Shown in pieces: positions 9,033-17,015 of a DNA stretch of 64,000 bases. Origin of the DNA: Sphingobacterium sp. HMA12. GTDB lineage: Bacteria > Bacteroidota > Bacteroidia > Sphingobacteriales > Sphingobacteriaceae. The stretch covers positions 248,001 to 312,000 of the forward strand of contig NZ_BEYR01000003.1 in NCBI RefSeq assembly GCF_002933815.1. Reading direction: 5' to 3'. Within the stretch, counting starts at the first letter, position 1; every line of letters begins with the position of its first letter. Both the position numbers and the translations under genes were made by a program. Under the pieces are notes generated by a model. That model saw nothing but the letters and a program-made list of their open reading frames with translations, did no database searches and was not told the origin of the DNA.

Positions 9033-9332
9033 CTATTGCCATTCGGGCTTCCTCACTACTAGGTTCCAATCTCTTGCGATAATCTGTCCGGTATCCAGCA
9101 GGGTTCTACGACGAATATGTAACGTAACTTTCTGTCTTCGGATAGGGAAGTTTGAAATCTCGGTGGAAGACATAAAGCCTTTGACCCCAGCTTGCTATTC
9201 TCATAGCCCGCTGGAGCAAGATTAAGCTCTTGTAAATAAATGTCGCGCCTATTGTATACCTGATCGACTTCTAAAATCTGGAAAACATGTCGACCGTCCT
9301 TCGGACATCAACAGGAAGAGTAATTTACGTTC
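9033..9332 (-). pseudogene. Decayed ISAon1-type transposase, N-region
   Basis: Three minus-strand frames in succession give family-like sequence. About 9332-9285 reads ERKLLFLLMSEGRSTCF. From 9286 to about 9170 it reads VFQILEVDQVYN, then RDIYLQELNLAPAGYE and SKLGSKAL. About 9166-9033 reads TEISNFPIRRQKVTLHIRRR, then LLDTGQIIARDWNLV, and ends at a TAG. This is the order expected for the separate N-region ORF of ISAon1-type elements: an LLPEG-like start, IYLEE, SKGF, a PIR(G)-V-LH-RRR block, then RDW. At least two frameshifts make it a pseudogene. It sits directly upstream of the DDE remnant in the same direction. Confidence 0.7.
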
Positions 9333-9382
9333 GGCGTTTTGTAAGAGATATCGGTCGTAAAGATGCTGAACTAAGAAATTTT

Positions 9383-9410
9383 TATTACTCCCCCAAAGAA
9401 TTCTAATTGG
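9383..9410. repeat. IS-end-like sequence facing copy B (right end)
   Basis: On the minus strand this reads GAATTCTTTGGGGGAGTAAT, resembling AAAGTTGGGGGTGAGTGAT of copy B in inverted orientation and the AAAGTTTGGGGGGATAGTAA of copy A. Its position just upstream of the transposase N-region remnant suits the right terminus of the same element. The match is imperfect. Confidence 0.4.
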
Positions 9411-9490
9411 TCCGAATAATTATCTAGTTTAGAGCGGGCTCCGAAGAGAAAATACGGAATATAATACCAGCAATAGCGGTCATCCATAAA

Positions 9491-9575
9491 AAACACCTGA
9501 AGCGGGGAACCTCAGGTGTTTAACCTAACCAATTATTAACCTAAATTTATGAAAAGTATACTTTTTAAAGTATAG
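9491..9575 (+). pseudogene. Orphan SusC/TonB-receptor-type leader with broken start
   Basis: A hairpin with 10-bp perfect arms (9491-9500 and 9512-9521, loop with GGGG) is followed by TAACCTAACCAATTATTAAC and CTAAATTT, then ATGAAAAGT at 9549. In this bacterial group that arrangement (terminator-like hairpin, then an AACC-rich stretch, then ATG) is typical of mRNA leaders of SusC-like TonB-dependent receptors. Here the frame stops after eight codons (TAG at 9573) and no receptor sequence follows. It is best read as the 5' remnant of a deleted receptor gene. The comparison with other leaders is from memory, not a search. Confidence 0.45.
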
Positions 9576-9808
9576 AAAATTATGTTCAATATTCATGCCA
9601 TTTCGATTGCTGGTCTTTTGTTATTTTTCTTTTGTGTTATTTTTGTTACTTAAATAATGGCATAGGTTTGTTTTATTTGTATGTATAGGTATACCTGTTG
9701 TTTTTTTTACAATTACTAAATATATTGTTTGCTTGTGAACAACTTGTAGATAAAATTTAGGACAAATATACTAGAGAAGACGAGGACGCCAGCATAGGGA
9801 TGATTATC

Positions 9809-10087
9809 CTATTGGAAATATAGTTTGAATAACTCAGCCCATTCAGCATCCAGACTACCTGTATGCACCGCTTGTTTGGCTCGATTATACCAATAACGGG
9901 CATTCCAGGGGTCTCCTTCTTTGCGGTGTAGATAGGCATGAACATGGGCGGCATCTAATCCGTCGAGCTGATCAATGAGATCATGTGCTGTTTTCCAATC
10001 TCCCTTTTTGTCATACCACAATGATTTTTGTATGGCAGACCAATGATGAATAGGACTGTCTAATGATTGAAATTCTTCTATTGTCAT
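9809..10087 (-). CDS. Small conserved-looking protein of unknown function
   Basis: A 92-residue soluble, Trp/Tyr/His-rich protein with no signal peptide or membrane segment. The sequence (IHHWSAIQKSLWYDKKGDW, later HVHAYLHRKEGD and ARYWYNRA) has a helical, TPR-like amphipathic look: WYDKKGDWKTAHDLIDQL followed by YLHRKEGDPWNARYWYNRA resembles two helical hairpins. I recognise no named family. It begins 4 bp after the preceding exported protein gene and is almost certainly co-transcribed with it. Confidence 0.6.
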   Translation of the reverse strand: MTIEEFQSLDSPIHHWSAIQKSLWYDKKGDWKTAHDLIDQLDGLDAAHVHAYLHRKEGDPWNARYWYNRAKQAVHTGSLDAEWAELFKLYFQ

Positions 10088-10091
10088 CTTG

Positions 10092-10799
10092 TTAATTTGC
10101 TAATTCTTTACTCCAGATTTCATAAATATCATCTCCCTTGGAGCTTTTTCCACTGTGGTGCCATTCGTTATCTTCCAGTTTTCCGGTAAAGTCGAGCTCT
10201 TGACCCACTCTCGTATTATCCCTAGAAAAGAAAAGTATTTTTTCTGTGTAAAGATTGTTTTTGAAACTATAATATCCACCTCCTGTTCCATAAAATCCTT
10301 TTTGCGCCGGGTTAATGGCAATCCATTGGAAATAACCGTCTACCAAGATCTTTATTGTCTTGCGGTCCGTTTTTGGGATCGTATGCATTTTAGCCTCTTG
10401 TTTTCTACCCGTAATCCGCCACAGGTCATCTAAGTCCTGAGCGATGGTTTGCTGTCTGGTGAAAACTTTTTCGGAATATGGGGTCTTTATTTGGATAGAG
10501 CCATTCAGTATTTTAAAGTAGAGGTCAGCTGTTTTGCCAATATGAGTTGAATCTTTTGTGTCATATTCGATAGTTATGGTCACATTATTCCCCTGCTGCT
10601 GAATTGGGCCGCCCCAGGTATAACCAAAATGCTTATTGCTATCATCATAATTGATGAAGGAGAGGTAATGATTTTTGACCAAAATTAAGTTTTTAGTTGT
10701 GCCTGTCTGAGAAATATAGGCCCCATCAGTAAGTTGTGCTTTTGCTTGAAATTGTATAGTTACAAGCGAGAGGCACAATAGAATAATACAGTTTCTCAT
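10092..10799 (-). CDS. Exported protein of unknown function
   Basis: A 235-residue protein with a signal peptide (residues 1-21, MRNCIILLCLSLVTIQFQAKA, cleavage before QLTDG). The mature part is beta-rich, with repeated short strands and a tail containing EWHHSGKSSKGDDIYEIW. I do not recognise the family. It is upstream of and coupled to the 92-residue protein. Location is predicted periplasmic or surface. Confidence 0.6.
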   Translation of the reverse strand: MRNCIILLCLSLVTIQFQAKAQLTDGAYISQTGTTKNLILVKNHYLSFINYDDSNKHFGYTWGGPIQQQGNNVTITIEYDTKDSTHIGKTADLYFKILNGSIQIKTPYSEKVFTRQQTIAQDLDDLWRITGRKQEAKMHTIPKTDRKTIKILVDGYFQWIAINPAQKGFYGTGGGYYSFKNNLYTEKILFFSRDNTRVGQELDFTGKLEDNEWHHSGKSSKGDDIYEIWSKELAN

Positions 10800-10871
10800 A
10801 TCAAATCAAAGCATGTTGTCTTTTAAATATACAAAAATTAAAACCTTGAAAAGAATGCGGAAAATTGTGAA

Positions 10872-10918
10872 TTAGTAAAACGGTCTATTCTTCAACAAAG
10901 AATAGACCGTTTTACTAA
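10872..10918 (-). terminator. Intrinsic terminator after tex
   Basis: Perfect 21-bp arms (10872-10892 and 10898-10918) around the 5-nt loop CAACA, starting 10 bp beyond the tex stop codon. The AT ends of the stem make it work in either direction, so it may also shield tex from the downstream exported-protein gene. Confidence 0.85.
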
Positions 10919-10927
10919 TAAAGAACC

Positions 10928-13165
10928 TTATTTGAATTTGCTTGCCAGAGCAGCGAGTTTACTCGCCATATCTGTTTCTGGCTCGTGCTGTTTTCGGCCT
11001 TCATTTCTCTTATTTTTAGGAAGAACTGACTTTTCTTCTGTCTTCATGGACAGTGCAATACGGTTACGTTTCTCATCTACTTCCGTAACGGTGACTGTGA
11101 CATGTTGTTGAACCTTAACCACCTCATGTGGATCAGAGATATATCTATTGGACAATTGGCTTAAGTGTACCAACCCATCTTGATGTACACCGATATCGAC
11201 AAAAGCACCGAAGTTTGTAATGTTGGTAACGATACCGGGAAGTTTCATGCCAATGCGTAGATCGCTAATGCTATTGACGCCTTCAGTAAATGAAAAAGCT
11301 TCAAACTTTTCCCGTGGGTCAAGCCCTGGTTTAGCAAGCTCATGCAGGATATCATTTAAAGTTGGTAACCCCACTTCCGAAGAGATATAATTTTTTAATG
11401 GGATAGATTTTCTTAATTCAGCATCTGTGAGTAGATCCTCTACCTTTTTACCCAGGTCTTTTGCCATTTGTTCAACAAGGGCATAACGCTCGGGGTGTAC
11501 TGCTGAAGAATCCAGGGGATTGGATGCATGTCTTATTCGAAGAAAACCTGCGGCCTGTTCGAATGCTTTATCCCCAAGGCGCGGTACTTTTTTCAGTTCG
11601 CGACGCGACGCAAAAGGACCATTTTCATTTCTGTATTTGATTATCTGTTGTGCAAGAGACGGCCCTAGTCCAGAAACGTACGATAAAATCTGTTTTGAGG
11701 CTGTATTTAGTTCCACACCGACGGCATTTACACAGCTGATGACTGTATCATCCAGAGAAGTCTGTAATTTATTTTGGTCTACATCATGTTGATACTGACC
11801 TACGCCAATTGATTTAGGATCAATTTTGACAAGTTCAGCCAGTGGATCCATTAATCTCCTCCCGATTGATACAGCACCACGTACTGTAATATCGTGGTCA
11901 GGAAATTCCTCGCGGGCAGTTTCTGATGCTGAATAGATCGAGGCCCCGCTCTCATTGACCATGACGATGGTGACATTATTGAGCCCCAGTTTTTTTACAA
12001 AATCTTCAGTCTCACGTCCTGCGGTTCCATTACCGATCGCAATGGCCTGTATATCATGCTTCGAGACTAAATAATTGATTGTCTTCTGAGCTTCTGCAAG
12101 TCCATTTGCACCAGTGTGCGGAAAAATAGCTGTATTTTCTTTGAGTTGACCTTGTTCATCCAATACAACTGTTTTACATCCTGTTCGGAAACCGGGATCT
12201 ATTGCAAGTAGCCTTTTCTGTCCCAATGGTGCTGCTAAAAGCAGTTGGCGAACATTGTCCGCAAAAACTTTGATCGCTTCTTCATCTGCTTTTTGACGGG
12301 TCAGCACGCGAATTTCTGTCTCCATGGATGGTTTCAATAATCGCTTATAGCTGTCTGTCAATGCTAATTTTACTTGTGAGGCGGCCTCGTTGGAAGCTTT
12401 GATATAAATAGATTCAATGGTTGGAAGAATATCTTCTTCATTGATGTCAATATCCAGATAAAGCAATTCTTCTTTTTCACCACGACGCATCGCCAAAACA
12501 CGATGGGAGGGAGCATCTTTTAACGACTCTGACCATTCGTAATAATCTTTATATTTAATCGCTGCTTCTTCTTTCCCGGGAACTACTCTTGATACAAATT
12601 CTCCTTTTTCCAGGAATATTGCTCTTGATTTAGACCGTACGTTGGCATCTTCAGCAATAATTTCAGCAATGATATCACGTGCTCCAGCTAAAGCCTCTTC
12701 CGTATTTTTAACTCCTTTTTCCTCGTCGACCAACGAATTTGCAAGTTCCAGAAAATCTGTCTTGTCTTGGGACAAAAGAAGATCTGCCAAAGGCTGCAAT
12801 CCTTTTTCGCGGGCAACACTGGCTCTTGTTTTGCGCTTTGGCTTATAGGGTAGATAAATATCTTCCAGATTTGCCATAGTCTCGGCAGCTATGACTTGTT
12901 GTTCAAGTTCTGCTGTCAATTTTCCTTGATCATTGATGGATTTTAATACGGCTTCTTTGCGCTTGTCCAGTTCCTTTAACTGTTGAGAACGATCTCTGAT
13001 ATTGGTAATTTGAACTTCATCTAGGCTACCGGTCATTTCTTTTCGATAACGGGAAATAAATGGTACGGTGGCACCCTCGTCTAATAGTTCAATTGTCGTG
13101 CGAACTTGTTTTTCGCTTATGGATAGCTCGTTAGCAATAGTAATTTCGTGTGATAATAAGCTCAT
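10928..13165 (-). CDS. tex: Tex-family RNA-binding transcription accessory protein
   Basis: A 745-residue protein of full family length. Domains in order are an N-terminal helical Tex region, an RNase H-like YqgF fold (LLAIDPGFRTGCK near residue 320), helix-hairpin-helix motifs (ILSYVSGLGPSLAQQIIKYR near 495), and a C-terminal S1 domain (GIVTNITNFGAFVDIGVHQD, about 640-710). A Lys/Glu-rich tail follows. Tex binds nucleic acid and influences transcription; the exact role in Bacteroidota is unclear. It is flanked by terminators on both sides and looks monocistronic. Confidence 0.93.
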   Translation of the reverse strand: MSLLSHEITIANELSISEKQVRTTIELLDEGATVPFISRYRKEMTGSLDEVQITNIRDRSQQLKELDKRKEAVLKSINDQGKLTAELEQQVIAAETMANLEDIYLPYKPKRKTRASVAREKGLQPLADLLLSQDKTDFLELANSLVDEEKGVKNTEEALAGARDIIAEIIAEDANVRSKSRAIFLEKGEFVSRVVPGKEEAAIKYKDYYEWSESLKDAPSHRVLAMRRGEKEELLYLDIDINEEDILPTIESIYIKASNEAASQVKLALTDSYKRLLKPSMETEIRVLTRQKADEEAIKVFADNVRQLLLAAPLGQKRLLAIDPGFRTGCKTVVLDEQGQLKENTAIFPHTGANGLAEAQKTINYLVSKHDIQAIAIGNGTAGRETEDFVKKLGLNNVTIVMVNESGASIYSASETAREEFPDHDITVRGAVSIGRRLMDPLAELVKIDPKSIGVGQYQHDVDQNKLQTSLDDTVISCVNAVGVELNTASKQILSYVSGLGPSLAQQIIKYRNENGPFASRRELKKVPRLGDKAFEQAAGFLRIRHASNPLDSSAVHPERYALVEQMAKDLGKKVEDLLTDAELRKSIPLKNYISSEVGLPTLNDILHELAKPGLDPREKFEAFSFTEGVNSISDLRIGMKLPGIVTNITNFGAFVDIGVHQDGLVHLSQLSNRYISDPHEVVKVQQHVTVTVTEVDEKRNRIALSMKTEEKSVLPKNKRNEGRKQHEPETDMASKLAALASKFK

Positions 13166-13188
13166 TATTGGTTTACTTTAAAAAGGAA

Positions 13189-13214
13189 AGCTGTTGAATA
13201 ATGATTCAACAGCT
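13189..13214 (-). terminator. Terminator after tatA
   Basis: 11-bp perfect arms (13189-13199 and 13204-13214) with a 4-nt loop, between the tatA stop and the tex start. A T-rich tract follows on the minus strand. Confidence 0.7.
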
Positions 13215-13250
13215 CTATTAAATATCTATTTGTAAATTAATGTAATAAGG

Positions 13251-13766
13251 TTACGCAGGTTTGTTGGTGTTGTCCTGTTCTGAAGGTTTCTTCTCTTCAC
13301 CTTCGTTATTTTTGCCCTCAGCAAAGTGGTCATTATATCCGTAGGTGATATGAGAAGGTTCTTCTCCGTAATCTAATTGCTTATGTGGATTGTGCTCCAC
13401 GACTCCTGCCGGAGTTGAAAATTCATATTTTTTCTTTGCTGGTTCAGATTCTGTGTTTTCAGCTGTTTCCAAAGCTTGGGTCTCTTGTTCAGCTTTCGCT
13501 TGCTCTTCTGCAACTTTTACTTCATTTGGAACGGTCTCCTCTTTGACTTCTGTCTTAACGTCTATGTCTTTTTCGAAATTATTGATCTGATCTGAAATCT
13601 CACGCTTGATGCCTTCTGATGCATCTTTGAATTCACGTATCCCTCTTCCTAAACCTCTGGCCAATTCAGGAAGCTTCTTGCCACCGAAAAGTAACAAGAT
13701 CGCAAACACGATTAAAATCATCTCCTGTGTTCCGATGTTTAGGAATGTTATTACTGGATTGTACAT
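13251..13766 (-). CDS. tatA: Sec-independent translocase TatA/TatB-type subunit with long acidic tail
   Basis: 171 residues. One membrane helix (about residues 8-24, EMILIVFAILLLF) is followed by FGGKKLPELARGLGRGIREF, the hinge and amphipathic helix typical of TatA. The remaining ~110 residues are highly charged (Glu/Lys-rich) and longer than in usual TatA proteins of 60-90 residues. It would form the pore component of the twin-arginine export pathway. No tatC lies in this window. TatB is an alternative, but the FGGKKLPELARGLG pattern favours TatA/E. Confidence 0.85.
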   Translation of the reverse strand: MYNPVITFLNIGTQEMILIVFAILLLFGGKKLPELARGLGRGIREFKDASEGIKREISDQINNFEKDIDVKTEVKEETVPNEVKVAEEQAKAEQETQALETAENTESEPAKKKYEFSTPAGVVEHNPHKQLDYGEEPSHITYGYNDHFAEGKNNEGEEKKPSEQDNTNKPA

Positions 13767-13965
13767 ACTCTTTTCCTCTTCTTTTGATTACTAACTAGAT
13801 GCTAAGTTACATTTATATTTCTATAGTTCTTAGACTAAGGGGTAAATTTAAGATAATTTTAAGGTATTTGAAACATAAAAATTACTTAACAAAGGGCAGG
13901 TACTTGTCGAGTAAATTTTGTTATATTTTTGCTAAATATTTTTTAATATGACGATAGAGCGAAAA

Positions 13966-13973
13966 TATCTTTG
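13966..13973 (+). promoter_or_regulatory. Putative -7 box of the MATE gene
   Basis: TATCTTTG matches the Bacteroidota -7 consensus TAnnTTTG and lies 32 bp before the ATG at 14006. A convincing -33 TTTG was not seen at the expected spacing. Confidence 0.45.
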
Positions 13974-14005
13974 TATTTTTGTGCCTATTTTTTGAGGAAT
14001 TGATT

Positions 14006-15379
14006 ATGTTGGGAAAATTTAAAACATTCAAGCCGTATTATAAAAGTACAATTGTATTGGCAGGGCCGGTTGTCATTTCACAGCTGGGACATACATTGGT
14101 ACATACCGCCGATAGCGTTATTGTCGGACATTTTGCTGGAACGATTCCATTGGCTGCAGTGTCCTTGGTGAATGCCGTGTTTATGATCGTTATGGTGGTT
14201 GGATTAGGAATTGCTTATGGTATCACACCATTGATTGCGCAGGAAAATGGCCGTGATAACAAGAAGGAGTGTGCGGTATTATTATCAAATAGCTTCTGGT
14301 TGAATATCATTACAGGAATATTATTGTTCTGTTTAGTTTATTTTGGCTCAATGCTCGCAATAGATCATTTGAACCAGGATCCGGCTGTTGTCAAAGAAGC
14401 AAAACCTTATTTGCTTATCTTGAGTCTTTCCATGTTACCTTTAATGGTATTCAGTACATTTAAGCAATTTGCTGAAGGTTTGGGATTTACTAAACAGGCT
14501 ATGAACGTAACCATATGGGGTAATGTTCTCAATATTATCTTAGCTATCATCTTCGTCAAGGGGATGTTCGGTATTACGCCAATGGGCGTGAAAGGTGTTG
14601 GATACAGTACGTTGATTGACCGTATTTTGATGATGTCAGTGATGATGACCTACGTATTGCGCTCAAAGAAGTTCAATGGTTATATACAACATTTTAAAAT
14701 TACAGTCATAGATCGGGTAAGATTGGGGAAAATATTGCGGATCGGTGCTCCGGTCGCGATGCAATACGTTTTTGAAATCGGTGCGTTTGCCGGAGCGTCA
14801 TTATTGGCAGGAACAATTAGTGCTACCGCACAGGCTTCTCATCAGGTCGCTATTCAGCTCGCCGCGATGACCTATATGATGGCAAGTGGTATTGCTGCTG
14901 CGGCAACAATTAAAGTGGGCAATAGCTATGGGAATAGAAATCTGTTCCGCTTGGAGCGCTTTGCAATCACGTCTTATCAGTTGGTTTTGCTTTTTATGTT
15001 GATTACCGCTTCCTTGTTTGCCATTTTTAATAATTACTTGCCATACATTTTTACCTCAGATAAAGCAGTGGTTGTCATCGCAGCTCAATTGCTGATCATT
15101 GCTGGTCTTTTTCAGCTATTTGATGGTACACAAGTCGTTGGATTGGGGGTTTTAAGAGGGATGGGCGACGTTAATATTCCAACGATCATCACTTTTATCG
15201 CCTATTGGATTATCGGATTGCCTAGTGGTTATGTGATGGGGATACTCTTTGATTGGGGTATTAAGGGCATTTGGTATGGACTTACCTTAGGCTTATTGAC
15301 TTCGTCACTTTTACTTTATTTACGCTTCCAATTGGTGATCAAGAAAAAGAAACTCCAATTTGAAACTAGTAGGCTATAA
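14006..15379 (+). CDS. MATE-family multidrug/Na+ efflux protein (NorM-like)
   Basis: A 457-residue protein with 12 predicted membrane helices in two homologous halves. VLAGPVVISQLGHTLVHTADSVIVGHFAG in the first half (GHTLVHTADSVIVGHFAG shown here) is characteristic of MATE transporters, and GAPVAMQYVFEIGAFAGASL opens the second half. The ATG at 14006 is preferred over a TTG nine codons upstream because GAGGA sits about 9 nt before it. It would extrude cationic drugs or dyes in exchange for Na+ or H+. It is transcribed alone, divergent from tatA, and ends at a hairpin shared with the E2 gene. Confidence 0.9.
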   Translation: MLGKFKTFKPYYKSTIVLAGPVVISQLGHTLVHTADSVIVGHFAGTIPLAAVSLVNAVFMIVMVVGLGIAYGITPLIAQENGRDNKKECAVLLSNSFWLNIITGILLFCLVYFGSMLAIDHLNQDPAVVKEAKPYLLILSLSMLPLMVFSTFKQFAEGLGFTKQAMNVTIWGNVLNIILAIIFVKGMFGITPMGVKGVGYSTLIDRILMMSVMMTYVLRSKKFNGYIQHFKITVIDRVRLGKILRIGAPVAMQYVFEIGAFAGASLLAGTISATAQASHQVAIQLAAMTYMMASGIAAAATIKVGNSYGNRNLFRLERFAITSYQLVLLFMLITASLFAIFNNYLPYIFTSDKAVVVIAAQLLIIAGLFQLFDGTQVVGLGVLRGMGDVNIPTIITFIAYWIIGLPSGYVMGILFDWGIKGIWYGLTLGLLTSSLLLYLRFQLVIKKKKLQFETSRL

Positions 15380-15400
15380 AAACGTAACATCGGAGAAGTC

Positions 15401-15464
15401 TCTACAAGTAGGTGGAGGATACCTAACCTCGAAATATTTGAGGTATAGCTGTCTACAAATAGGT
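15401..15464. repeat. 13-nt direct repeat after the MATE gene
   Basis: TCTACAAGTAGGT (15401-15413) and TCTACAAATAGGT (15452-15464) differ at one base and flank a small inverted repeat (ACCTC...GAGGT). Function is unknown. Confidence 0.35.
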
Positions 15465-15477
15465 TTAAAGTAGAAAG

Positions 15478-15523
15478 GTGGCTGCCAAAGGTTTTTGTAT
15501 AACTTTCGGACAGCCACTTTTTT
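15478..15523. terminator. Bidirectional terminator between MATE and E2 genes
   Basis: GTGGCTG (15478-15484) pairs with CAGCCAC (15511-15517), followed by six T on the plus strand. It serves the MATE gene on + and probably the convergent E2 gene on -. Confidence 0.7.
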
Positions 15524-15541
15524 ATAACGACGTTGCCGTCC

Positions 15542-16891
15542 TTAAATTTCTCTGTTACTATCCCAATTTTCGAGATAGTCCGCAACCCGTTTTAGGAATG
15601 TGCCGCCCAAGGCGCCATCTATTGCACGATGATCGTAAGATAGGGAAAGATACATCATGTGTCGGATTCCAATCATATCGCCGTATTCCGTTTCAATCAC
15701 CGCGGGTTTTTTTGTGATAGTTCCGACTGCCAATATCGCAGCTTGAGGTTGATTGATAATTGGCGTTCCCATAATATTGCCAAAGGCACCTATATTAGTA
15801 AATGTAAATGTTCCGTCTTGGGTATCATCAGGTTTTAATTTATTGGCGCGTGAGCGTTGTGCAAGGTCATTAACCGATTTGCTCAGTCCCACTAAACTCA
15901 GTTGATCGGCATTTTTTATTACCGGGACAATAAGATTACCATTGGGCAACGCTGCCGCCATACCGATATTGATATTTTTCTTTTTGATAATATTATAACC
16001 GTCTATCGATATATTAACCAAAGGGAAGTCTTTTAGCGCCTTGGTAATTGCTTCAATAAACAGTGGTGTGAACGTTATATTTTCTCCCTCACGTTTTTTA
16101 TAGGCGTCTTTTACCTTATTGCGCCACAGAACGAGGTTAGTTACATCCGCTTCCACAAATGAACAGACATGTGGGGATACTTGAACGCTCTTGACCATGT
16201 GGTCAGCGATCAGGCGACGCATACGGTCCATTTCAATAATTTCGTCATGACCATTTACCACCGTATGAACAGTTGTCGTGGAGACAGTTTGTACTGGTTC
16301 ATTCTTGATAACAGGAGCGTTCTCCGGTTTTGAATAATCTATATTTTGGTGAGTTCCTCGATTGGAGACGTAAGATAGAATGTCCTCTTTCGTCACCCGA
16401 CCTTCAGCTCCGGTACCTTGGATGCGATCAAGCTCTTCGAGAGATAGTCCTTCGTGACGGGCTATGTTTTTTACCAACGGTGAATAAAAACGAGTCGTGT
16501 GCTCGTAATGAACTGGAGTAATGTCTTCTTTAGGATTCTCTAATTGATCTATACCCGGTATTTCCAGATCGGCAGCTTCATCAGAGCCGGTAGCTTGATC
16601 CCTTGGATTTTCCTCCGCTTGAACAGCTGACTCACTCGTTTCGTTGTCCCCTTCTACTTCTATAATTGCAACGACATCTCCAACCTGGACGATTTGGTCT
16701 GTGCTATAGAGTTGTTCCTTCAAAATACCTTTGACAGGAGAAGGTACTTCCGAATCAACTTTATCTGTTGCGATTTCCAATAAAGTGTCATCTTCTTCAA
16801 TCAGGTCACCTGGTTGTTTTAACCATTTGGTAATTGTTGCTTCCGATACACTTTCTCCCATTTTTGGAAGTAAGAGTTTATATAAAGCCAT
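15542..16891 (-). CDS. 2-oxoacid dehydrogenase E2, dihydrolipoamide acyltransferase
   Basis: 449 residues from the ATG at 16891; a TTG four codons earlier is ignored. An N-terminal lipoyl domain carries the lipoylated Lys44 in IATDKVDSEVPSP. A linker is followed by the E3-binding domain (SPLVKNIARHEGLSLEEL, about 136-175) and the catalytic chloramphenicol-acetyltransferase-like domain ending in SYDHRAIDGALG, with the catalytic His. It transfers acyl groups to CoA in a pyruvate, branched-chain or 2-oxoglutarate complex. The single lipoyl domain and sequence type suggest the branched-chain/pyruvate group, but E1 and E3 are not nearby, so the substrate is uncertain. Confidence 0.88.
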   Translation of the reverse strand: MALYKLLLPKMGESVSEATITKWLKQPGDLIEEDDTLLEIATDKVDSEVPSPVKGILKEQLYSTDQIVQVGDVVAIIEVEGDNETSESAVQAEENPRDQATGSDEAADLEIPGIDQLENPKEDITPVHYEHTTRFYSPLVKNIARHEGLSLEELDRIQGTGAEGRVTKEDILSYVSNRGTHQNIDYSKPENAPVIKNEPVQTVSTTTVHTVVNGHDEIIEMDRMRRLIADHMVKSVQVSPHVCSFVEADVTNLVLWRNKVKDAYKKREGENITFTPLFIEAITKALKDFPLVNISIDGYNIIKKKNINIGMAAALPNGNLIVPVIKNADQLSLVGLSKSVNDLAQRSRANKLKPDDTQDGTFTFTNIGAFGNIMGTPIINQPQAAILAVGTITKKPAVIETEYGDMIGIRHMMYLSLSYDHRAIDGALGGTFLKRVADYLENWDSNREI

Positions 16892-17015
16892 ATTTTTTAG
16901 CAATCTCGTTATAGAAAAACGAAGTTAATTAAATTGTGGTTTACTTTCAACAATTTAAAATATTATTCCTTAAAAAACGATTTTATTGAAATATTATTTT
17001 ACATTCATCCAATTC

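Larger units (their letters stand above)
8048..9808. other. 1.76 kb region without an intact gene
   Basis: No reading frame here looks functional. From left to right it contains unassigned AT-rich DNA (8048-8350), an IS-end-like sequence (8355-8390), unassigned DNA, an 11-bp-period array (8551-8605), a second IS-end-like sequence (8746-8776), a frameshifted transposase fossil on the minus strand (8792-9332), a facing IS-end-like sequence (9383-9410), and a SusC-type leader hairpin with a broken start (9491-9575). AT-rich DNA with no assignable feature runs on to the next gene. It reads as a graveyard of at least one insertion sequence beside a lost outer-membrane-transporter gene. Confidence 0.7.

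Noticed and set aside
9582..9653. A 23-residue hydrophobic small protein
   Set aside because: It may be a chance frame within the broken receptor leader region; too short to support as a gene.
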